NCBI GenBank assembly: GCA_031411995.1
Contig: JANOCD010000133.1
Span: 70,568 to 134,567, forward strand
DNA length: 64,000 nt
Direction: 5' to 3'
Source of the DNA: Rudanella sp031411995
Lineage (GTDB): Bacteria > Bacteroidota > Bacteroidia > Cytophagales > Spirosomataceae
Shown piece after piece: positions 25,750-34,827 of the stretch. The translations under genes and the position numbers were made by a program. Under the pieces are notes generated by a model that saw only the letters and a list, made by a program, of their open reading frames with translations, searched no databases and was not told the origin of the DNA. Position 1 is the first letter of the stretch; each line of letters opens with the position of its first letter.

Positions 25750-26772
25750 ATGCCAATAACCCGTTCTGCCTTCCAGCGGTATCGCCTGATCGACGAAGTC
25801 ATTAGCCGATATCCTCGCCGTTACTCCAAACAACGCCTGTTTGAGCTGTGTCAGGATAAGTGTGGTATCCGGTCAATTTCGTCGCTCGAAAAAGACATTC
25901 AGCGAATGCGCGAAGATCACGAAGCACCCATTGCCTACGACAAACGTACCAACGGTTATTACTACACCGATCCGCAGTTTCGACTTCTGCAACTGATGCT
26001 CAACCCCGACGATATGGAGGCCCTCGACTATGCCCGCGAGGTGCTGGCAGCCACACAGGGGGCCTCCGTGGCTGACGAACTAAGCAACGCCCTTCAGAAA
26101 GTGCGGCAGAGCCTGGATATTATTCGCGAAGTGAAAACCGATATGCCCACGCGCCGGGTGATCTATGTGGAAGAGCGGGTGTTGGGCCGTAACAGGCAAT
26201 ATGTCCCTATTTTGGTGCGGGCCGTAAACCAGAACAAGCAGATTACGTTCCGCTACAGCAAGCACAACAGCGACCAACCTGTGCCGTTGAGTAAAGAGGT
26301 TTTGCCCATTCGCACGCTCCACCCGATTTTGCTTCGTGAAGTAAGCGATAGTTGGTATGTGATTGGCTATGACGAGAAAACCGGCAAGGAACGCACCTTC
26401 GCCCTTGACCGCATGAGCGACCTCGAAATCTCCGACGATCTCTGCGATGTTCCACCCGCCGTTGTGACCAGCGTGAGCGAATTATTTGAACACATTTTTG
26501 GGATCACGGACAGTAGCGGGCCGGTTGAGGAAGTTATCCTGTCGTTTACACCTTTGCGCGGGCGTTACGTGAAAGCAAAGCCTATTCACCAAACTCAGGA
26601 GATTTTGCTGGATACCGATACCGAATGCCGTGTCAGGCTTCGTTTGGCCCCTAACCCCGACCTGATGATGCACCTCCGCAGTTACGGCGAGGACCTGACT
26701 GTGATTCAGCCCGCTAGTTTGGTGCAGGCTATGCAGGATTCTCTGCGGGCTGCCCTGGCGAAGTATAACTGA
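25750..26772 (+). CDS. WYL-domain transcriptional regulator
   Basis: The start at 25750 (MPITRSAFQRYRLIDEVI) gives 340 residues. The N-terminal 60 residues form a helix-turn-helix (YSKQRLFELCQDKCG, SSLEKDIQRMREDH). The middle is the WYL domain (ITFRYSKHN, LHPILLREVSDSWYVIGYDEKT, FALDRMSDLEI). A C-terminal WCX-like extension carries VEEVILSFTPLRGRYVKAKP. WYL regulators sense ligands such as nucleotides and often control DNA damage or defence genes; here no target operon is obvious. It ends 5 bp from the convergent purU. Confidence 0.9.
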   Translation: MPITRSAFQRYRLIDEVISRYPRRYSKQRLFELCQDKCGIRSISSLEKDIQRMREDHEAPIAYDKRTNGYYYTDPQFRLLQLMLNPDDMEALDYAREVLAATQGASVADELSNALQKVRQSLDIIREVKTDMPTRRVIYVEERVLGRNRQYVPILVRAVNQNKQITFRYSKHNSDQPVPLSKEVLPIRTLHPILLREVSDSWYVIGYDEKTGKERTFALDRMSDLEISDDLCDVPPAVVTSVSELFEHIFGITDSSGPVEEVILSFTPLRGRYVKAKPIHQTQEILLDTDTECRVRLRLAPNPDLMMHLRSYGEDLTVIQPASLVQAMQDSLRAALAKYN

Positions 26773-26777
26773 GACGC

Positions 26778-27626
26778 TCAAAACACCACCGTCCGGTTGT
26801 TATGAATGAACACCCGATCGTTGAAGACCAGCTTGAGTGCTTTGGAAAGCACTAATTTCTCCACATCGCGGCCCATTGTTGCCATGTCGTTGGCCGTGTG
26901 CCGATGATCCACTTCTTTCACGTCCTGCGTAATGATTGGCCCTTCGTCCAAGTCGTTGTTGACAAAGTGGGCCGTAGCCCCAATAATTTTTACGCCCCGT
27001 TCGTGCGCCTGCCGATAGGGGCTTGCTCCTACAAAAGCGGGTAAAAACGAGTGGTGAATGTTGATAATCCGGTTAGAGAAATGGCGCACGAAACCGGGGG
27101 TCAGTACTCGCATATACTTTGCCAGCACCAGATATTCGGGGTCGTAGATGGCCAACGTTCGTAGAATGGCTTCCTCGTGTTCGTCGCGGGTTTTGTGTTC
27201 GTGCGAAATATAATGAAACGGAATCCCGAACTTGCTCACTAATGGTTGCAAATGATTGTAGTTGCTCACCACGGCCAGAATATCGGCATCCAATTCATCG
27301 AACGCATACCGAATCAGTAACTCGCCGAGACAATGGTGCTCTTTTGTGACCAATAACACCACATTTTTCTTCTTTTTAGGATTGAGCCGGAGGTTAATAT
27401 CGGGCGACAGGCCTTCGCTTAACTGAGCCAGCAGAGTTGGGCCATCGAGTTGATTGGTCGCGCTTTCAAACTCGGTACGCATGAAAAACTGCCCGTCGGG
27501 GCTAACATATTCATCGTTGCGAATGATGTTAAGACCCTGCCGGAACAAAACGCCCGTAACATGGTAGATAAGGCCCGTTTGATCGGGGCCATCCATCAGC
27601 AGAATGTGTTTGGTTAGTTCAGTCAT
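26778..27626 (-). CDS. purU: Formyltetrahydrofolate deformylase
   Basis: A 282-residue protein with an N-terminal ACT domain (1-85; LLMDGPDQTGLIYHVTGVLF) and a C-terminal formyltransferase-fold domain. Catalytic-type residues are visible in INIHHSFLPAF (Asn-His), GATAHFV and the DEGPII Asp. PurU hydrolyses 10-formyl-THF to formate and THF, balancing one-carbon units and supplying formate for purine synthesis. Length is typical. It appears monocistronic. Confidence 0.95.
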   Translation of the reverse strand: MTELTKHILLMDGPDQTGLIYHVTGVLFRQGLNIIRNDEYVSPDGQFFMRTEFESATNQLDGPTLLAQLSEGLSPDINLRLNPKKKKNVVLLVTKEHHCLGELLIRYAFDELDADILAVVSNYNHLQPLVSKFGIPFHYISHEHKTRDEHEEAILRTLAIYDPEYLVLAKYMRVLTPGFVRHFSNRIINIHHSFLPAFVGASPYRQAHERGVKIIGATAHFVNNDLDEGPIITQDVKEVDHRHTANDMATMGRDVEKLVLSKALKLVFNDRVFIHNNRTVVF

Positions 27627-27796
27627 CAGTAATTTTTAAGCAGACAAAGGTAGGCAGGAGCGCGATTCTGTCTAATTTACATTTTTTTAACAATACGTGC
27701 AACGCTGCTTCGTTTGTTATGTCTTTGTTATGAATACGCCCGGCTCGGCGACCCGACGCTAAGGCGATCCAACACCAACCGACCCGGACCGATTGC

Positions 27797-28360
27797 TTGG
27801 AAACGAAACTGTACATAGACCGAACCGTTGACCTTGTCGAACGCTGCAAACTTGGCGAACGCAAGGCTCAATATGACCTGTATCGGCAATATTCAAAGGC
27901 GATGTACAACGTCAGTTTGCGCATTCTGAACCATGCGGCCGAGGCCGAAGATTCGTTGCAGGAGGCTTTTTTAGACGCATTCAACCATATTCAGTCGTTC
28001 CGGGGGCAGAGTACGTTTGGGGCGTGGCTAAAGCAGATTGTGGTGAACCGGGCCATCAACCATCTGCGAAGTCGACGGGTTGAGTTTGTTGAGTTGGACA
28101 CCACCCGAAACGCTGATGATGGCGGGCCGGATTGGGCCGACTCAGAACCCTACGACGAAACCGGTATAGCGTTCGATGTAGAGCGAATTCGATTGGCCAT
28201 GCAACAACTGTCGGAAGGGTATAGGGTGGTGCTGTCTCTGTATTTATTTGAAGGCTACGACCATGAAGAGATTGGTCAGATTTTGAGTATCAGCGAAACG
28301 ACCTCCAGAACCCAGTTCATGCGGGGCAGAAAACGATTATTACAAGTTTTAACAGAGTAA
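27797..28360 (+). CDS. ECF RNA polymerase sigma factor (operon 3)
   Basis: A 187-residue ECF sigma factor; the only reasonable start is the TTG at 27797, because no in-frame ATG or GTG precedes region 2. Region 2 is ALYDLYRQYS-like: AQYDLYRQYSKAMYNVSL, AEDSLQEAFLDAF and TFGAWLKQIVVNRAINH. Region 4 is LSEGYRVVLSLYLFEG, then YDHEEIGQILSISETTSRTQ. It heads a three-gene unit with a membrane protein and a DUF4097-like protein. Confidence 0.93.
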   Translation: METKLYIDRTVDLVERCKLGERKAQYDLYRQYSKAMYNVSLRILNHAAEAEDSLQEAFLDAFNHIQSFRGQSTFGAWLKQIVVNRAINHLRSRRVEFVELDTTRNADDGGPDWADSEPYDETGIAFDVERIRLAMQQLSEGYRVVLSLYLFEGYDHEEIGQILSISETTSRTQFMRGRKRLLQVLTE

Positions 28361-28375
28361 GTGGCTTATAAAAAG

Positions 28376-29023
28376 ATGAAACATAACCTTGAACGATTCA
28401 TCCGCGACAATCGCGAGGCATTCGATGCCGACGAACCGCCGATGGACTTGTGGGCGCGTATCGAGCCGGGGATCACCCAGCCCGAACCCGCAACAGGTGC
28501 TGACCCGTTGGCGGATCAGGTCAAACTTGGTTTTATTGGCCAAACAGAAGCAGAACCCATTCGTAAACCCCTCAATGGCAAACCGTTTGGCAGCAACCAA
28601 CGGGGGTGGAAGTTCAACTGGTGGGCAGCCGCATCGGTGGCACTTCTGTTGCTAACGGGGGGCTTCTGGTTCCTCAACCACCAATATGGCGTTACCGAGC
28701 AGCCCGAAGTGGTGGCTGTTAGTCCGACCTATGCCAAAGAGTTTGTGCAGTATGCCCGTTTGGTGGATGCAAAACAGGCCGAACTGAAAACGATGACTGC
28801 CAGCAACCCGGCACTTTATAAAGCTTTTGCCAACGATCTGGAGCGTCTGGAGCGAAGCTATCAGACACTCAAAGCTGACCTGCCCGAAAATCCTAATCAG
28901 GAAACCCTCGTGCAGGCTATGATTCAAAATCTGCAGTTGCAGATTAACCTCCTGAATGAACAGTTGCGCGTGATTCAGCGCATGAAAGAACAAAACAACA
29001 ACACCAATGAACACCTTATTTAA
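28376..29023 (+). CDS. Putative anti-sigma factor, single-TM membrane protein (operon 3)
   Basis: The start was set at the ATG at 28376, 15 nt after the sigma stop; a GTG at 28361 is in frame. The 215-residue product has a cytoplasmic N-terminus (LERFIRDNREAFDADEPP, DLWARIEP), a membrane helix at about 82-100, and a periplasmic region dominated by long helices (about 120-215; LERLERSYQTLKADLPE, IQNLQLQINLLNEQLRVIQR) likely to form a coiled coil. Position and topology match Bacteroidota anti-sigma proteins. It overlaps the following gene by 17 nt. Confidence 0.78.
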   Translation: MKHNLERFIRDNREAFDADEPPMDLWARIEPGITQPEPATGADPLADQVKLGFIGQTEAEPIRKPLNGKPFGSNQRGWKFNWWAAASVALLLLTGGFWFLNHQYGVTEQPEVVAVSPTYAKEFVQYARLVDAKQAELKTMTASNPALYKAFANDLERLERSYQTLKADLPENPNQETLVQAMIQNLQLQINLLNEQLRVIQRMKEQNNNTNEHLI

Positions 29024-30059
29024 AGCAGCGTTCCTGCTACTCGTGCCGCTTTCACTGACAGCGGCCAACGGCCCCGGCGACGATGGGCTGGGTGCCATCG
29101 AGAAAAAGCGTACCATTATTAAAATGTATGACGTTGACCAGAAAGACAAACTGCAAATCGACAATCAGTTTGGACAGGTAAACGTGGTGCTTTGGGATAA
29201 AAGCGAAATCCGGGTACAGATCATCGTAACGGCCAACGCCAGCACCGACGACCGGGCGCAGGAGTATCTTAACTCCGTTGAAATCACCGACAAACGCGAA
29301 GGCGACCAGATCATTTTGCGTACTGAGATGCAGAAGAAATCGTCAACCTGGGGCAACTGGAATGGCAACGGTAACGGCGAAAAACAATACGTCCGCATCG
29401 ACTATACCGTTCAAATGCCCCGCAACAACGCTTTGTCAGTACGCAATAGATTTGGCAACACCAATGTGGCCTCATTCCGTGCTCCGCTCAACATCTATAC
29501 CCGCTATGGCAACTTCACCGCCGATCAGCTTACGGGCAGTCTGAACGACATCGACGTGGCCTATGGCAATGCCGACATCCGCAACATGGAAGGAGGTAAA
29601 TTAGCTATCGCCTATTCTAACCTCGACCTCGATAAGGCGAATGTGATTGTGCTGACGAACCGATTTGGCAAACTCAAAATCGGGGAAGTGAACAAACTCG
29701 ATGCGAACATTAGCTATTCGGGGGCCAGCATCGGCACTCTTGGGAGTTCTTGTAAGATGCAACTTAATTATTCAGGTGGTTTTAAAATCGGGCAGCTCAA
29801 ATCGGCTGATAATGTGGATATTGAGGCCAATTATTCCTCGGTTGCCCTACCGCTCAACGCCGAGACCGGGTATGATTTCAATGTGTCAGTGACCTACGGC
29901 GGGTTCAACTACCCCAATGGCCAGTCTATGCTGTTCACCACACAACCTGCCACCAATGCCAGCCCCGGTAAAATCAAACAATATACGGGTAAAATTGGCA
30001 CCGGTTCCGGCCCCCGCATTCGGGTGGTATCGCGGTTCGGCGATGTGAGTTTCCGGTAA
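29007..30059 (+). CDS. DUF4097-like secreted beta-helix protein (operon 3)
   Basis: A 350-residue protein with a signal peptide (1-20, ending LTAAN). The mature chain is a series of short beta-strand repeats typical of the DUF4097/adhesin-like beta-solenoid: LSVRNRFGNTNVASF, LNIYTRYGNFTA, IDVAYGNADIRNM, NRFGKLKIGEV. The NGNGNGE stretch near 120 is a loop. Such proteins are common in ECF/anti-sigma operons of Bacteroidota and may act in envelope sensing; the function is unproven. It is translationally coupled to the anti-sigma gene. Confidence 0.8.
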   Translation: MNTLFKAAFLLLVPLSLTAANGPGDDGLGAIEKKRTIIKMYDVDQKDKLQIDNQFGQVNVVLWDKSEIRVQIIVTANASTDDRAQEYLNSVEITDKREGDQIILRTEMQKKSSTWGNWNGNGNGEKQYVRIDYTVQMPRNNALSVRNRFGNTNVASFRAPLNIYTRYGNFTADQLTGSLNDIDVAYGNADIRNMEGGKLAIAYSNLDLDKANVIVLTNRFGKLKIGEVNKLDANISYSGASIGTLGSSCKMQLNYSGGFKIGQLKSADNVDIEANYSSVALPLNAETGYDFNVSVTYGGFNYPNGQSMLFTTQPATNASPGKIKQYTGKIGTGSGPRIRVVSRFGDVSFR

Positions 30060-30060
30060 G

Positions 30061-30108
30061 GTGAAAGAGTGAAAGAGCGTTTCGGCTGAATCTGCTCTTT
30101 CACTCATT
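30061..30108. repeat. Inverted repeat made of GTGAAAGA-type octamers between convergent genes
   Basis: The arms 30067-30078 (GAGTGAAAGAGC) and 30094-30105 are perfect reverse complements, with a further partly pairing flank. The left side consists of two AGTGAAAG-like octamers, the same unit that is tandemly repeated at 63916-63979. The right arm contains the TGA stop of the cupin gene (30104-30106). Confidence 0.85.
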
Positions 30109-30601
30109 TACTCAATAATTCTATCACCTCCCTCCACTTCGGAAACTGCTCTAGCATGGCTACCCGGTCGGCAAGTTCGAAGTCGGCAAAGTCGAAACCG
30201 GGTGCCACCGTGCAGCCTACGAGCGAGAAATCCACCCCATTGGCGGGCTTCGACCCAAACCAACAGCCAGCGGGAACCACTGCCTGAAAAACCTCTCCTA
30301 CCTCTGGATTATTACCCAGTCGAATTACCGACAGTTCGCCAGCGGGCGTAATTACATAAATAGTCAGGGGGCCACCGGCATAGAAATGCCAGACTTCGTC
30401 GGACTGAATCCGGTGGAGCATGGACCGGTGATGCCCTTCGAGCAGAAAATAGATGGCTGTGCTGAACGAACGGGAACCCGCAAACCGGGCTGGCAAAGCC
30501 GACTGAGCAATTTGCTCTGCCGCTCGATATGTTTCGGCATAAAAGCCCCCTTCCGGGTGAGGTTGCATCTGGTAAGCCCGAACGTAATCAGCAGCCGTCA
30601 T
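30104..30601 (-). CDS. Cupin_5 (DUF985) family protein
   Basis: A 165-residue protein with the DUF985 cupin pattern: HPEGGFYAETYR near residue 15, STAIYFLLEGHHRSMLHRI, DEVWHFYAGGPLTIYVI, and VPAGCWFGS followed by VGCTVAPGFDFADFEL. These are predicted small-molecule cupins with an uncertain reaction. It lies 3 bp downstream of tpiA on the same strand and is almost certainly cotranscribed with it. Confidence 0.9.
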   Translation of the reverse strand: MTAADYVRAYQMQPHPEGGFYAETYRAAEQIAQSALPARFAGSRSFSTAIYFLLEGHHRSMLHRIQSDEVWHFYAGGPLTIYVITPAGELSVIRLGNNPEVGEVFQAVVPAGCWFGSKPANGVDFSLVGCTVAPGFDFADFELADRVAMLEQFPKWREVIELLSK

Positions 30602-30604
30602 CCC

Positions 30605-31369
30605 CTATTTATTAGCTTTTACTACCGTCGTAAAATCGCGTGATTTGAGTGAGGCACCACCAATCAGACCCCCGTCAACGTCGGGTTGGGCAAAGAGTTC
30701 TGCCGCGTTTTGGGCGTTGGCACTGCCACCGTACAGAATAGGGGTGTTTTGAGCTACTGCGTCGCCGTAATGACTGGCTAGATGTTGCCGGAGAGCCAGG
30801 TGCATATCCTGCGCCTGCTGCGACGAAGCCGTTAAACCAGTACCAATAGCCCAAATCGGTTCGTAGGCAATCACGATAGAAGCAAACTGCTCGGGCGACA
30901 AATGGAATAGACTTTGGGTCAGTTGTTCTTTCACAAACCCGACATAATCGCCCCCTTCGCGCATTTCGAGCGATTCGCCACAGCAAAAAATGGGGATTAA
31001 CTTATTGGCCAGGGCTGCATCAACTTTCTCGGCTAACTGGGTATTAGTTTCGCTGAAATACTGCCGACGCTCGCTATGGCCCAAAATAACGTATTGAACA
31101 CCAATGGATTGAAGCATAGCTGCCGATATTTCACCCGTGTAGGCACCTGATGCTTTTTCATGGCAATTTTGCGCTCCCAGCGCAATACGGCCACCAGCAG
31201 GAACATATTGTTTCAGGCTCGTCAGGAACACCGATGGCGGGCAAAGCACCACCTCAGTTTCTCCCACTACCTCATCTTTCACCATGTTGACTACCTCAGA
31301 AACCAGGGCAATGGCTTCTTCGTAAGTCTTGTTCATTTTCCAGTTACCAGCAACTATTCGCTTGCGCAT
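30605..31369 (-). CDS. tpiA: Triosephosphate isomerase
   Basis: A 254-residue TIM-barrel enzyme of normal length. It begins MRKRIVAGNWKMNK with the catalytic Lys11. The catalytic His is in ILGHSERRQYF, the catalytic Glu in AYEPIWAIGTG, and the phosphate gripper loop in LYGGSAN. It interconverts dihydroxyacetone phosphate and glyceraldehyde 3-phosphate in glycolysis and gluconeogenesis. It is the first gene of a two-gene unit with the cupin. Confidence 0.98.
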   Translation of the reverse strand: MRKRIVAGNWKMNKTYEEAIALVSEVVNMVKDEVVGETEVVLCPPSVFLTSLKQYVPAGGRIALGAQNCHEKASGAYTGEISAAMLQSIGVQYVILGHSERRQYFSETNTQLAEKVDAALANKLIPIFCCGESLEMREGGDYVGFVKEQLTQSLFHLSPEQFASIVIAYEPIWAIGTGLTASSQQAQDMHLALRQHLASHYGDAVAQNTPILYGGSANAQNAAELFAQPDVDGGLIGGASLKSRDFTTVVKANK

Positions 31370-31547
31370 ATCTTATTTAAGGATTGAAATTCGCTGCAAA
31401 ATTAGTGTATTTGTGGTAACTGATAGACGCTGAACTAAATTGCTGACAATCAATATAGTTTTACTGGGATAGCTGATGACCACTTATCAAAAAATTCAGT
31501 ATTAACAGTGGATTTTTTAGTAAATTTCCGATGTTCTACCCACAACT

Positions 31548-32813
31548 ATGAAAGCGGTTTTATTCATCATCGGTTTTTTATGGTTCCTGAGTACCCCCAC
31601 TCAGGCTCGCCCGGGCAAACCCACGCCCGACAAGGACCGGTTTGGGTTTTTTTTGGCGGGCAATCGAAGCTGGACCCGCATTCCGTTTCAACTTCATTCT
31701 AACCTGATTATCATTCCAATACGAATTAATAATTCGGACACCCTGCGGTTTATTTTAGATACCGGGGTCAGCAGTACCATTGTGACTGACCCGGCGGCCA
31801 TCAGCAAACAAAAGCTTAAGTATACCCGCAAAGTTAAACTGACCGGCGCGGGCGAAGGGGGTAACCTGACGGCTTCCGTAGCGATTGACAATCACCTGAG
31901 TGTTGGCGCACTTCGTGCCAATCATCATAATATTGTTGTTCTCGATGATGACGTTCTTAAACTGTCTGAATACGTTGGGGTGCCAATTCACGGCATATTT
32001 GGTTATGACCTCTTCAACAGTTTCGTGGTCACCATCGACTTTCAGTTACGTGAAATTATCCTTACCCGACCAGCCAAGTTCAAATATCGCAAACAAATGG
32101 GCGAGCAGTATCCCATTGTGATTCAGGATACAAAACCTTATACCGATGCTATGGTGCTTGTGGAGGGCGAAAAAACAACACCGCTCCGTGTGATTCTGGA
32201 CACCGGAGCCGGTCACGCACTCCTCCTCGACCGCACCCGCCATCCCGAAGCCCTGCCCTTGCCCGACCGAATCATTCGGGCGCAATTAGGGAGGGGTTTG
32301 AGTGGGGTGATTAATGGCAGCATGGGCCGCCTACAGAAAATTAGGTTTGGGCGGTTCGAAATGAACAATATTCTGGCTTCCTTTCCTGACAGTCTGGCAT
32401 TTGGAACCAAACTGATCAATGCTCCGCAACGCATTGGTAATGTGGGCTGTGAATTACTCCGTCGGTTCCGGGTGACGTTTAATTACCAGGAGAAATACAT
32501 TATTGTAAAACCCATCAAAAAGATAATGAAGGAGTCGTTTGAACACGACATGAGTGGGGTTGAACTAAAGGCGAAAGGGGCGCAATTCAAAAACTATTAC
32601 ATCGGGCGCATCATCGAAGGCTCTCCGGCTGACCTGGCGGGGCTGGTGGAAGGCGATGAACTGATGTTTATCAATAATACGGCCGTGGTCGAGATGACCA
32701 TCAGCGACATTTATAAACTCCTGCAGCGGGGCGAAGGCAAGGAGGTGACAATGGTGGTTAAGCGCAATGGCCAAATGGCCCTCGCTCAGTTTATGCTCAA
32801 GCGAATTATTTAA
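31548..32813 (+). CDS. Retropepsin-like aspartyl protease with C-terminal PDZ domain
   Basis: A 421-residue exported protein with a signal peptide (1-20, ending TQA). Two aspartyl-protease half sites are visible: ILDTGVSS (Asp71) and ILDTGAGHALL (Asp218), giving a pseudo-dimeric pepsin-like arrangement. A PDZ domain occupies about 335-421 (YYIGRIIEGSPADLAGLVEG, DELMFINN, MTISDIYKLLQ). This combination is common in Bacteroidota and presumably degrades or processes envelope proteins. It stands alone and ends at the large inverted repeat at 32821-32914. Confidence 0.9.
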   Translation: MKAVLFIIGFLWFLSTPTQARPGKPTPDKDRFGFFLAGNRSWTRIPFQLHSNLIIIPIRINNSDTLRFILDTGVSSTIVTDPAAISKQKLKYTRKVKLTGAGEGGNLTASVAIDNHLSVGALRANHHNIVVLDDDVLKLSEYVGVPIHGIFGYDLFNSFVVTIDFQLREIILTRPAKFKYRKQMGEQYPIVIQDTKPYTDAMVLVEGEKTTPLRVILDTGAGHALLLDRTRHPEALPLPDRIIRAQLGRGLSGVINGSMGRLQKIRFGRFEMNNILASFPDSLAFGTKLINAPQRIGNVGCELLRRFRVTFNYQEKYIIVKPIKKIMKESFEHDMSGVELKAKGAQFKNYYIGRIIEGSPADLAGLVEGDELMFINNTAVVEMTISDIYKLLQRGEGKEVTMVVKRNGQMALAQFMLKRII

Positions 32814-32820
32814 AAAAAAT

Positions 32821-32914
32821 TCGGAACGGTCCGCCGTCGCGGTTGGGATTGCTGATTTGCGTCATCTAAAAATCCCAAATCAGCGATCCCAACCGCGACG
32901 GCGGACCGTTCCGA
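32821..32914. repeat. 39-bp near-perfect inverted repeat (strong hairpin)
   Basis: The arms 32821-32859 and 32876-32914 match as reverse complements with one mismatch across 39 bp, enclosing a 16-nt loop; they begin TCGGAACGGTCCGCCGTCGC. This is the strongest hairpin in the window. It sits between the PDZ protease (+) and rpmB (-), and would fold in both 3' UTRs. Preceded by an A-tract but not followed by a clean T-tract. Confidence 0.95.
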
Positions 32915-32921
32915 AATTCAG

Positions 32922-33182
32922 TTATCTTGGCGAAATAACGATACGACCTGACAAGAGGCCGCGCTCGGCTGATTTCAGCAACGTAGCTTCGATACCGTTT
33001 TTGTTGATCGTCTTGATAGCAGACGTGGCCACTTTCATCGTGATCCACTCGCCTGTTGATTCCAGGAAGAAACGCTTCTTCTGGAGATTCGGGTAAAATT
33101 TACGCTTCGTTTTATTGTTAGCGTGCGAGACGTTATTTCCCGAGCGCGTCCGCTTTCCTGTTAATTGACAAACTCTGGCCAT
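32922..33182 (-). CDS. rpmB: 50S ribosomal protein L28
   Basis: The start is the ATG at 33182 (MARVCQLTGKRTRSGNNVSH), giving 86 residues. The family core is intact: KTKRKFYPNLQKKRFF, TMKVATSAIKTINKNG and LKSAERGLL. The last eight residues (GRIVISPR) look like a short non-conserved extension towards the big hairpin, 7 bp beyond the stop. In many Bacteroidota rpmB is followed by rpmG and a DUF4295 gene; neither is adjacent here. Confidence 0.96.
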   Translation of the reverse strand: MARVCQLTGKRTRSGNNVSHANNKTKRKFYPNLQKKRFFLESTGEWITMKVATSAIKTINKNGIEATLLKSAERGLLSGRIVISPR

Positions 33183-33241
33183 GACCGTGCGATTTTCCTT
33201 TTGAGGGCGCAAAATTGGTGAATTATCTGGTAATCTGCAAC

Positions 33242-33409
33242 CTACTTCTCCACTTTTTTATAGCCGAAGGGGCAATGTCGACAACCATTCTTGCAACAAT
33301 AGCCCCTTTTTAGATGATACGAGGCCGTGAACACCAAAAAACCGTCAGGGGTATAATAGTAATCCTCGTCATCAAGGCCACTTACTTTTTGCTTCTTAGG
33401 GGTGGGCAT
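33242..33409 (-). CDS. DUF5522 small Cys-rich protein
   Basis: The start was set at MPTPKKQKVSGLDDEDYYY (33409), giving 55 residues. The C-terminal CCKNGCRHCPFGYKK (Cys38, 39, 43, 46) is the signature of DUF5522, probably a small metal-binding protein. A YYYTPDGFLVFTASYHLKRG stretch precedes it. The longer open frame adds 16 residues without family support. It lies upstream of rpmB on the same strand, 59 bp apart. Confidence 0.82.
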   Translation of the reverse strand: MPTPKKQKVSGLDDEDYYYTPDGFLVFTASYHLKRGYCCKNGCRHCPFGYKKVEK

Positions 33410-33529
33410 CCTGTATAAATTGCTGGTTGCTAAAATTGGTGGTAATTTTGAAAGCAACTTACCGTGCGGCCTGATAGTTGCCTGAACACAGTGATTAGTC
33501 GCTTTTTGGCATTATTTTAATCTTGATCT

Positions 33530-34777
33530 ATGGAAATGACTCTATATACCTCCCTCGCACAACAGGCTATTGATCTTGAGGATCGCTATGGTGCTCATAA
33601 TTACCATCCGCTGCCGGTTGTGTTGACACGTGGGGAAGGCACCTTCGTTTGGGATGTAGAGGGCAAGCGTTATTTTGATTTCCTGTCGGCCTACAGTGCT
33701 GTGAGCCAGGGGCATTGCCATCCGCGCATTGTTGGAGCCATGATTGAGCAGGCCCAGCGGCTCACGCTTACGTCCAGGGCATTCTACAACGATCAGTTGG
33801 GTGTGTGCGAAAAATTCCTGTGCGAGTTTTTCGGCTACGACAAAGTGTTGATGATGAACGCAGGCGTTGAGGGTGGCGAAACTGCACTGAAATTGGCTCG
33901 CAAGTGGGCTTATACAGTAAAAGGAATTCCGCAGAATCAGGCCAAAATGGTGTTTGCTGAAGGTAATTTCTGGGGTCGGACCATCGCAGCCATTTCCTCA
34001 TCAAACGATGCCAGCAGCACCAACGATTTTGGCCCGCTGTTGCCCGGCTACCTGCAAGTGCCTTACAACGATCTCCCGGCTTTAGAAACCCTGTTCAAAG
34101 CCGACCCGACCATTGCGGGCTTCATGGTTGAACCCATTCAGGGCGAAGCAGGTGTGGTTGTCCCTGACGAGGGCTACTTGCGGGGCGTTCGCGACCTCTG
34201 CACTCAATACAACGTCCTGTTCATTGCCGATGAAGTGCAAACGGGCATTGGCCGCACTGGTCGTCGACTTGCCTGCGACCATGAAAATGTAAAACCCGAT
34301 TTGCTCGTATTGGGTAAAGCCCTCTCTGGAGGCACCATGCCCGTGTCGGCGGTGTTGGCCAACAACGAGATCATGTTGACACTGAAACCCGGCGAACATG
34401 GCTCTACTTATGGTGGCAATCCCTTGGCCTGCGCTGTTACGGTGGCTGCTCTGCAAGTAGTTAACGATGAGCGTTTAGCTGAAAATGCCGAAGCAATGGG
34501 CCAAATCTTCCGCGACCGGATGAACGCTCTCCGTGCCAAGTCTGATTTGATTACGCTGGTACGGGGTAAGGGTTTGCTCAACGCCATCGAGATTGCCTCG
34601 CGTCCGGCCTTCGGCGACCAAACAGCCTGGGAGTTATGTCTTCGTTTCCGCGATAACGGACTGCTCTGCAAACCCACTCACGGCGACAAAATCCGGTTTG
34701 CGCCCCCGCTCGTGATCACGGAAGATCAAATGCACGAAGCCTGCGACATAATTGAGCGAACGGTGCTGGCTTTTTAA
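33530..34777 (+). CDS. rocD: Ornithine aminotransferase
   Basis: A 415-residue PLP-dependent class III aminotransferase. It shows AHNYHPLPVVLTRGEG near residue 22, YSAVSQGHCHPRI, the PLP-phosphate region MNAGVEGGETALKLARKW, the cofactor Asp in FIADEVQTGIGRTG, and the PLP Lys263 in LGKALSGG. The N-terminal and mid sequences fit ornithine-oxo-acid transaminase, which makes glutamate-5-semialdehyde from ornithine. It is a single-gene unit. Confidence 0.95.
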   Translation: MEMTLYTSLAQQAIDLEDRYGAHNYHPLPVVLTRGEGTFVWDVEGKRYFDFLSAYSAVSQGHCHPRIVGAMIEQAQRLTLTSRAFYNDQLGVCEKFLCEFFGYDKVLMMNAGVEGGETALKLARKWAYTVKGIPQNQAKMVFAEGNFWGRTIAAISSSNDASSTNDFGPLLPGYLQVPYNDLPALETLFKADPTIAGFMVEPIQGEAGVVVPDEGYLRGVRDLCTQYNVLFIADEVQTGIGRTGRRLACDHENVKPDLLVLGKALSGGTMPVSAVLANNEIMLTLKPGEHGSTYGGNPLACAVTVAALQVVNDERLAENAEAMGQIFRDRMNALRAKSDLITLVRGKGLLNAIEIASRPAFGDQTAWELCLRFRDNGLLCKPTHGDKIRFAPPLVITEDQMHEACDIIERTVLAF

Positions 34778-34827
34778 GCGGTTGAGCTTGACATTACCAG
34801 AAACAGATTGCAGATTTGCAATCTCAA

